In this document: positions 6,385-10,533 of the stretch, piece after piece | Layout of the letters: every line of letters starts with the position of its first letter | Position numbering within the stretch: position 1 is the first letter of the stretch | NCBI GenBank assembly: GCA_002499455.1 | Contig: DALN01000137.1 | Coordinates: 695-11,227 of the forward strand | Length of the DNA stretch: 10,533 bases | Source of the DNA: Methanoculleus sp. UBA77 | GTDB taxonomy: Archaea; Halobacteriota; Methanomicrobia; Methanomicrobiales; Methanoculleaceae | Direction of reading: 5' to 3' | Notes under the pieces: model-generated | Database searches by the model: none | What the model was told of the DNA's origin: nothing | Seen by the model: only the letters and a program-made list of their open reading frames with translations | Made by a program: the position numbers and the translations under genes

Positions 6385-6979
6385 AGAACCGGAGCGCCTC
6401 GATAGCGGCCGCGACATGCCTCCCGCCGCCGCGGGCGACGGGCTCCCCGTGGCCGGGGTAGAGCCCCTCGACCTCGAGGGCGCCGAGACGCTCCAGGGAC
6501 GCCGCAAGCACCGTCCGGTCGCCGCCGGGGAAGTCGTAGCGCCCGAAGGATCCGCCGGTGAAGACGGTGTCGCCCGAGAAGAGGATCTTTGCGTCTGGAT
6601 CATAGAGGCAGATCCCGCCCGGCGTGTGGCCCGGGGTGTGGATGACGCGGAGGCTCCCGACCCGGTCGCCGTCGGAGAGGACGGTATCGGGAACGATCCC
6701 AGGGGACCGGGCCCCGAAGTGCATGGCGAGGCTCCGGGCATCGTCGATGAGGCCGGGAGCGTCCGCCTCATGGATGCAGATGGCCGCGTCATCGCAGAGC
6801 CGGGCGATCTCCGTGATATGGGCGATATGGTCGTAGTGAGCGTGCGTGATGACGATCGTCTCGATCCCTTCGGCGTGCGGCTCCACCGCCATCGGGAGAA
6901 CGCCTGCATCCACAAGGACGTTTCCGTAAACGAACGAGTTGGCGTAGGTTGTGCCGCTCGCGATCCACCGGACTGGCAT
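6377..6979 (-). CDS. Metallo-beta-lactamase fold hydrolase (glyoxalase II-like)
   Basis: This 200-residue cytoplasmic hydrolase carries a complete set of binuclear metal ligands. THAHYDH supplies H46, H48, D50 and H51; HTPGHTPGG supplies H118; FSGDTVF supplies D137; and YPGHGEP supplies H177. These match the glyoxalase II-like group of small MBL proteins, which hydrolyse thioesters or related esters. The real substrate cannot be read from the sequence. I chose the ATG at 6979 because the protein MPVRWIASGTTYANSFVYG starts as family members do; an in-frame ATG at 7021 would add 14 poorly matching residues and overlap thiC. It heads a minus-strand operon with the DUF123 and iron-sulfur flavoprotein genes and diverges from thiC. 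Confidence 0.92.
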   Translation of the reverse strand: MPVRWIASGTTYANSFVYGNVLVDAGVLPMAVEPHAEGIETIVITHAHYDHIAHITEIARLCDDAAICIHEADAPGLIDDARSLAMHFGARSPGIVPDTVLSDGDRVGSLRVIHTPGHTPGGICLYDPDAKILFSGDTVFTGGSFGRYDFPGGDRTVLAASLERLGALEVEGLYPGHGEPVARGGGRHVAAAIEALRFYG

Positions 6980-7013
6980 GCAGACTAATATGGCTTCCGG
7001 ACAAATGGTTCTT
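6980..7013. promoter_or_regulatory. 34-base divergent promoter gap of thiC and the MBL operon
   Basis: Only 34 bases separate the two start codons. CTAATATGG (6985-6993) is TATA-like and lies about 25 bases before the thiC ATG at 7014, which has no Shine-Dalgarno; a leaderless thiC transcript fits. There is no room for a TPP riboswitch. The minus-strand promoter must lie here or inside thiC. All of this is inferred from spacing. Confidence 0.35.
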
Positions 7014-8297
7014 ATGCACACCCTGATCTCTGCATGCCTGCGTGGCGTCCCTCCTGAAGTGGAGATGATCGCCCGGGAGGAGGGTCTCGTCCCTCACCGG
7101 GCCGCGCGGGCCGTCGCCCGTGGCCGGATAGTCATTCCAGCAAACCCCGTACGGCCGCACCGGCTCTGCGCCATCGGGGAGGGCTGCAGGGTGCGGGTCA
7201 ACGTGAACGTCGGGACGTCCGGCACCCGGTGCGACGAGGACCTCGAGGTCGAGAAGGCGAAGGCGGCCCTCCGGGAGGGCGCGGACGCCCTGATGGACCT
7301 CTCGACCGGTGGCGATCTCGCCCGGATCCGGCGCCGGATCCTGGAGCTCGATACAACCGTCGGGACGGTCCCGGTCTACGAGGCGGTCCGGCGGGCGGGG
7401 AGTGCCGCGGACGTCGACGCCGATCTTCTCTTTTCGGTCATCCGGGAGCACTGCCGGCAGGGCGTGGACTTCCTGACCCTGCACTGCGGCGTGAACCGCC
7501 AGGCCCTCGCGTCGCTCCAGGCCGACCCCCGGACGATGGGCGTCGTCAGCAGGGGCGGAGCCTTCCACGTGGCGATGATGGCGGCGACCGGCGAGGAGAA
7601 CCCCCTGTATGCCGAGTACGACTACCTGCTCGAGATCCTCTCAGAACACGACGTGGTCGTGAGCCTCGGCGACGGGATGCGGCCGGGTGCGCTCGTGGAT
7701 GCCGGGCGCCTGGCCAAGACGACCGAGTACCTGACGCTCGGCCACCTCGCAAAGCGGGCGCTCGCCGCCGGGGTGCAGCGGATGATCGAGGGGCCGGGGC
7801 ATATCCCGGCCGACCAGGTCGGCTACAACGTCCGGATGCTCAAAGAACTGACCGACGGCGCACCGCTCTACCTGCTCGGCCCCCTCGTGACCGACGTCGC
7901 GCCGGGCTACGACCACGTCGTGGGGGCGATCGGCGGGGTGCTTGCCTGCATGCACGGCGCGGACTTCCTCTGCATGGTCTCGCCGAGCGAGCACCTGGCG
8001 CTCCCGGACGTCCGCGACATCGTGGAGGGGACGCGGGTTGCGCGGATTGCGGCGCATGTCGGGAGCCTCTCCCGCGCCGCCGGGAACACGAAGAACCGCG
8101 AGATCCGGATGGCGGAGGCACGCCGGGCCCTCGACTGGGAGAAGCAGTTCGAGGCGGCGCTCGTCCCGGAGGAGGCCCGGCGGATCCACGAGCGGGACGG
8201 GGAGATCGAGACCTGCTCGATGTGCGGCGACCTCTGCGCCGTGAAGATGGTCCGGGATATCCTCAAAGCGCCGCCGGAAGAGCGGATGGAGCAGTAA
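7014..8297 (+). CDS. thiC: Phosphomethylpyrimidine synthase ThiC (short archaeal/anaerobe form)
   Basis: ThiC is a radical SAM enzyme that rearranges aminoimidazole ribotide into HMP-phosphate, the pyrimidine part of thiamine. It has 427 residues, the short form without the long N-terminal domain of E. coli ThiC. Motifs in order: NVNVGTSGT (63-71), EVEKAKAA (78-85), DALMDLSTGG (91-100), LHCGVN (156-161), SRGGA (179-183), SLGDGMRPG (217-225), IEGPGHIP (258-265) with H263 as a likely metal ligand, LGPLVTDVAPGYDHV (288-302), SPSEHLALP (323-331) and the C-terminal cluster motif C401-SM-C404-GDL-C408. The last is CX2CX3C, one residue shorter than the CX2CX4C of well-studied ThiC. The start at 7014 is chosen to limit overlap with the divergent gene; ATG 7005 is possible. 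It is convergent with the ArsC-like gene. Confidence 0.96.
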   Translation: MHTLISACLRGVPPEVEMIAREEGLVPHRAARAVARGRIVIPANPVRPHRLCAIGEGCRVRVNVNVGTSGTRCDEDLEVEKAKAALREGADALMDLSTGGDLARIRRRILELDTTVGTVPVYEAVRRAGSAADVDADLLFSVIREHCRQGVDFLTLHCGVNRQALASLQADPRTMGVVSRGGAFHVAMMAATGEENPLYAEYDYLLEILSEHDVVVSLGDGMRPGALVDAGRLAKTTEYLTLGHLAKRALAAGVQRMIEGPGHIPADQVGYNVRMLKELTDGAPLYLLGPLVTDVAPGYDHVVGAIGGVLACMHGADFLCMVSPSEHLALPDVRDIVEGTRVARIAAHVGSLSRAAGNTKNREIRMAEARRALDWEKQFEAALVPEEARRIHERDGEIETCSMCGDLCAVKMVRDILKAPPEERMEQ

Positions 8298-8298
8298 A

Positions 8299-8314
8299 GC
8301 GGATCACCATCCGC
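8299..8314. terminator. Hairpin between convergent thiC and ArsC-like genes
   Basis: GCGGAT (8299-8304) and ATCCGC (8309-8314) form a perfect 6-bp stem with loop CACC. It starts directly after the thiC stop in a 29-base convergent gap. There is no T-run beside it, so termination is plausible but unproven. It would serve both strands. Confidence 0.4.
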
Positions 8315-8326
8315 CGCCCTGCCCGT

Positions 8327-8737
8327 TCACGCTCCGGCGACCACTTTTCCTTCGATCCAGGCGATGATCTCGTCCCGGCTTCGCCGGTAGGCCGCAAGCA
8401 CCTTATCCCTGGTCCCGGTGATCCGGGTCGGGTCCGGGAAGTCGGGGTGGAGCGTCTCCTTCGTCCAGGGGAACATCGGGCAGATGCCTCCGGCACAGAT
8501 CGAGATCACGTAGTCCATCTCTTCTCCGTCAAAGAGGCCGAGATCCTTTGCCCGCTGCCCCGAGATGTCCACCCCGATCTCGGACATCACCTGCACGGCA
8601 AGGGGATCGAGGGCGGTCGGGGCTACCCCCGCGGAATAGGCCTCATAACGGTCGCCGTAGCGGGCGCGAAGGTAGCCCTCCGCCATCTGGGTCCGGGCGG
8701 CGTTGTTCGTGCCGATGAAGAGGACTCTCTGCTTCAT
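8327..8737 (-). CDS. LMW protein-tyrosine phosphatase / arsenate reductase (ArsC) family protein without the catalytic cysteine
   Basis: This 136-residue protein has the low-molecular-weight phosphatase fold of thioredoxin-coupled ArsC. The N-terminus RVLFIGTNNAARTQMAEG aligns with the phosphate loop seen in ArsC (VLFLCTGNSCRSQMAEG), and AYSAGVAP (33-40), VMSEIGVDISGQRAK (50-64) and the C-terminal helix are all present. C81 and C86 (ISICAGGICPMFP) sit near the resolving cysteines of ArsC, and FPDPTR (100-105) matches the usual DP loop. The nucleophile position is Gly9 (codon GGC, complement 8711-8713), and the second P-loop cysteine is Ala14. Arg15 is kept. Phosphatase or arsenate reductase activity by the known mechanism is therefore not expected. 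AAGGTGG lies just upstream of the ATG at 8737. The reading frame is intact, so it is not an obvious pseudogene. Confidence 0.85.
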   Translation of the reverse strand: MKQRVLFIGTNNAARTQMAEGYLRARYGDRYEAYSAGVAPTALDPLAVQVMSEIGVDISGQRAKDLGLFDGEEMDYVISICAGGICPMFPWTKETLHPDFPDPTRITGTRDKVLAAYRRSRDEIIAWIEGKVVAGA

Positions 8738-8761
8738 ACTTCCACCTTCACGGCCGGGTGC

Positions 8762-8775
8762 AAAAAAGGTTGTCT
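8762..8775. repeat. Direct repeat flanking inverted-repeat locus B, left copy
   Basis: AAAAAAGGTTGTCT here and AAAAAAGGTTATCT at 8888-8901 match at 13 of 14 bases and flank the 112 bases that contain the inverted repeat. On the minus strand this copy is a T6 tract upstream of the ArsC-like gene, so it could also act as a termination signal. Confidence 0.6.
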
Positions 8776-8792
8776 GTAGTCTGCACTGTTGG

Positions 8793-8868
8793 CTCACGCG
8801 AAGCCGCGAAGTCGCGAAAATGAGGGGATTTTTGAGGTGCCTTCGCGTTCTTCGCGGCTTCGCGCGAG
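8793..8868. repeat. Inverted-repeat element of CGCGAAG units, locus B
   Basis: CTCACGCGAAGCCGCGAAG (8793-8811) pairs with 8850-8868 at 18 of 19 positions around a 38-base loop. The left arm is identical to bases 3322-3340 of locus A over 19 bases. The right arm (8841-8868), reverse-complemented, matches 3322-3349 with one mismatch in 28. The arms face the opposite way from locus A (CTCACG ends outside here, inside there). It lies between two minus-strand genes, purE and the ArsC-like gene. No open frame of interest lies in this 163-base gap. Confidence 0.9.
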
Positions 8869-8887
8869 GTATGGTGCCGGCCCGGCG

Positions 8888-8901
8888 AAAAAAGGTTATC
8901 T
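8888..8901. repeat. Direct repeat flanking locus B, right copy; T6 tract after purE
   Basis: This is the right copy of the 14-base direct repeat (see 8762-8775). It overlaps the last base of the purE stop codon. Read on the minus strand it places TTTTTT (8888-8893) seven bases after the purE stop, a plausible archaeal terminator. Confidence 0.6.
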
Positions 8902-9293
8902 CAAACGTGCCCGGCACCGAGGATCCGGACCGCGAGGAGTGCGGCGTTCTCCCCGTTGTCCACGCCGACGCAGGCCACCGGGACGCCTCTCGGCATCTGG
9001 ACGATCGAGAGGAGGGCATCGATGCCCATCAGCTTCCCGCTCACCGGGACGCCGATCACGGGCCGCTGTGTCTTCGAGGCGACCACGCCGGGCAGGGCCG
9101 CCGAGAGCCCCGCGATCGCGATAAAGACCCGGGCGTCGCTTCCCTTCACGTAGTCATCCAGCCTCTCCGGGTCCCGGTGCGCCGAGATCACCTGGTAGTC
9201 GTAGGATATGCCGTGCTCCTGTAAGGCTGCAAAGACCTTCTCCGCCACGGGGGTATCCGAGGCGGAGCCGCAGATCACCGCGACATCGACCAT
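8901..9293 (-). CDS. purE: 5-(carboxyamino)imidazole ribonucleotide mutase / AIR carboxylase PurE, methanogen type
   Basis: PurE forms 4-carboxy-AIR in purine synthesis. The protein has 130 residues, shorter than the roughly 160 of bacterial PurE. Visible motifs are ICGSASDTPVAEKV (7-20, nucleotide/phosphate loop), ISAHRDPERL (36-45, with the catalytic-site His39), AGLSAALPGVVAS (61-73) and PVIGVPVSGKLMGIDALL (78-95), followed by SIVQMPRGVPVACVGVDNG (96-114). The last part, with a VDNGENAALLA ending, resembles methanogen PurE more than bacterial enzymes. Methanogens commonly lack PurK, so direct carboxylation of AIR is likely, but sequence alone does not decide this. GGGAG lies two bases before the ATG. 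It diverges from the aminotransferase gene. Confidence 0.94.
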   Translation of the reverse strand: MVDVAVICGSASDTPVAEKVFAALQEHGISYDYQVISAHRDPERLDDYVKGSDARVFIAIAGLSAALPGVVASKTQRPVIGVPVSGKLMGIDALLSIVQMPRGVPVACVGVDNGENAALLAVRILGAGHV

Positions 9294-9373
9294 ATCTCCC
9301 TGTAATATGCCCTTCCTTCCTCATCTCTCTGTCGGTATTCCGCGGTGGTGAGGTTGATATGAATCCACATCCA

Positions 9374-9390
9374 AGTTCCTTGCAGGAACT
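9374..9390. promoter_or_regulatory. Perfect dyad upstream of the aminotransferase gene, possible operator
   Basis: AGTTCCT (9374-9380) and AGGAACT (9384-9390) are perfect inverted repeats around TGC. The dyad sits four bases before TCTATAC (9393-9399), a TATA-like sequence about 30 bases before the ATG at 9428. A repressor bound here would cover the BRE side of the promoter. It could instead be an RNA hairpin if transcription starts upstream of 9359. Confidence 0.45.
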
Positions 9391-9427
9391 GCGTCTATAC
9401 CCGAAAGGACGATATGGACTGATCTAC

Positions 9428-10533
9428 ATGGAAAATGAACCACTTCTCATGATCCCCGGCCCCGTGCCCATTCCCCAGCGGGTACGCGCCGCCATGACGC
9501 GGCAGGCCATCAACCACCGCGGCCCCGAGTTCGGCGCCGCCTACGCGGAGACTGTCCGGACCTTAAAGACCCTCTTTGGTACAGAAAACGAACTCTACAT
9601 CATCAGCGGCTCCGGGAGCGCCGGGATGGAGGCCGCGGTCGCGAACTTTGCGCGGGACAAATCGATCGTCTCGCTCGTGAACGGCAAGTTCGGCGAACGT
9701 TTCGGCAAGATCGGCGAGCGCTACGGCAACGTCACCGTCCTCAACTCCGAGTGGGGAACCCCGCTCGACCTCGCGGCTCTCGAGCGGGAACTCGAGGCCG
9801 GGGCAGAGGTCGTCACGATGGTCCACAACGAGACGAGCGCCGGGATCAAGAACCCGGCGCCTGAGGTCGCGAAACTTGTCCGGAAGCACGACGCCCTCTT
9901 CATCATGGACGGTGTCACCTCCATCGGCGGCGACGACGTCCGGATGGACGAGTGGGGCGTCGATATCGCCGTCGTCGGGTCGCAGAAGTGCCTCGCGGCT
10001 CCCGCGGGCCTTGCGGCCATCGCCGTCAGCGACCGCGCCTGGGATAGGATCTCTGCAAAGCGCCCCTTCTACCTCGACATGGCGGCCTACCGCAAGAGCG
10101 GGAAGGGCACCCCGATGGAGACCCCCTACACCCCGGCGGTCCCGCTCTTCCTCGCGCTCCACGAGGCCTGCAAGATGATCGAGGAAGAAGGCATCCCGGC
10201 CCGTATTGCCCGCCACCGCAGGATGGCCGACGCCGTCCGCGCCGCGGCGAAGGGATGGGGCGTTGAGCTCTTCCCGACGCTCGACGCACACCACGCCTAC
10301 TCCAACACCGCGACCGCGATGCGGATCCCCGACGGTCTCACCGACAAGGACCTCCGGGGGACCGTCAAGAAGTTCGGCATCGAGATCGCCGGCGGCCAGG
10401 ACCACCTCAAGGGCAAGATCTTCCGGATCGGCACCATGGGCGGTGTCGGGGCGCAGGAGATCCTCGCCACCCTTGCAGCCGTCCAGTTCACCCTCAAGAA
10501 GTTCGGGGTTGCGGCCGACGACGGTGTCGAGGC
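9428..10533 (+). CDS. Class V PLP aminotransferase (alanine-glyoxylate / serine-pyruvate / aspartate type), 3' end cut
   Basis: This enzyme moves amino groups between amino acids and 2-oxo acids using pyridoxal phosphate. 368 residues are visible; family members are about 380, so only the tail is missing. Motifs: LLMIPGPVPIPQRV (6-19), NHRGPEF (29-35), SGSGSAGMEAAV (60-71, phosphate binding), HNETSAG (133-139), FIMDGVTSIGG (158-168, Asp161 on the pyridine N) and VVGSQKCLAAPAG (182-194), with Lys187 as the Schiff-base lysine. Near the end, RIGTMGGV is typical. A related Methanocaldococcus enzyme (MJ0959) is a broad aspartate aminotransferase that can make phosphoserine; the substrate here is open. 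An in-frame ATG at 9359 with GGTGAGG just upstream would add 23 residues. I prefer 9428 because the family begins there, but the ribosome-binding site favours 9359. Confidence 0.93.
   Translation, partial: MENEPLLMIPGPVPIPQRVRAAMTRQAINHRGPEFGAAYAETVRTLKTLFGTENELYIISGSGSAGMEAAVANFARDKSIVSLVNGKFGERFGKIGERYGNVTVLNSEWGTPLDLAALERELEAGAEVVTMVHNETSAGIKNPAPEVAKLVRKHDALFIMDGVTSIGGDDVRMDEWGVDIAVVGSQKCLAAPAGLAAIAVSDRAWDRISAKRPFYLDMAAYRKSGKGTPMETPYTPAVPLFLALHEACKMIEEEGIPARIARHRRMADAVRAAAKGWGVELFPTLDAHHAYSNTATAMRIPDGLTDKDLRGTVKKFGIEIAGGQDHLKGKIFRIGTMGGVGAQEILATLAAVQFTLKKFGVAADDGVE

Noticed and set aside
5929..6915. 328-residue open frame extending the DUF123 gene upstream
   Set aside because: The part above 6384 lies wholly within the MBL gene in a shifted frame and has Ser/Arg/Pro-rich shadow composition; the DUF123 domain begins at 6384.
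7229..8779. Long plus-strand open frame (516 codons) inside and beyond thiC
   Set aside because: It is thiC read in another frame: Arg/Gly/Pro-rich, with no recognisable domain, and it runs antisense through the ArsC-like gene.

Overview
This window most likely comes from a GC-rich methanogenic euryarchaeon, probably of the Methanomicrobiales (Methanoculleus-like). Three things point there: a small subunit (DP1) of the archaeal D-family DNA polymerase; two copies of CofH, the tyrosine-using radical SAM enzyme that makes the F420 chromophore precursor; and archaeal-style enzymes throughout (ER-type signal peptidase with a Ser/His pair, short ThiC, methanogen-type PurE, DUF123 nuclease-like protein, compact-cluster iron-sulfur flavoprotein). 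The genus is an inference; no rRNA is present to settle it.

Layout. 1-1328 (-) holds most of DP1, which runs off the left edge. A 104-base divergent gap leads to signal peptidase I (1433-2101, +), closely followed by cofH copy 1 (2130-3218, +). A GC-rich inverted-repeat element (3268-3352) lies between cofH copy 1 and a convergent DUF1805 gene (3411-3725, -). cofH copy 2 follows (3835-4941, +). Then comes a clear TATA box, a leader that can fold into a 15-bp hairpin over its own ribosome-binding site, and a 53-residue DUF1328 membrane protein (5065-5226, +). A three-gene minus-strand operon with overlapping genes follows: metallo-beta-lactamase hydrolase, DUF123 protein, iron-sulfur flavoprotein (6979 down to 5381). 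thiC (7014-8297, +) diverges from it across only 34 bases. A convergent LMW-phosphatase/ArsC-like gene (8327-8737, -) lacks the catalytic cysteine. A second copy of the inverted-repeat element (8793-8868) separates it from purE (8901-9293, -). A class V aminotransferase (9428 to the right edge, +) is almost complete.

How the genes work together. Most are core metabolism and housekeeping: replication, protein export, F420, thiamine and purine synthesis. It is not an island: there are no transposases, integrases, CRISPR arrays or phage genes, and I see no undescribed multi-gene defence or biosynthetic system. The most interesting signals are smaller: mosaic identity between the two cofH copies, which suggests gene conversion; loss of the nucleophile in the ArsC-like protein; the leader hairpin of the DUF1328 gene; and the two-locus inverted repeat built of CGCGAAG units.
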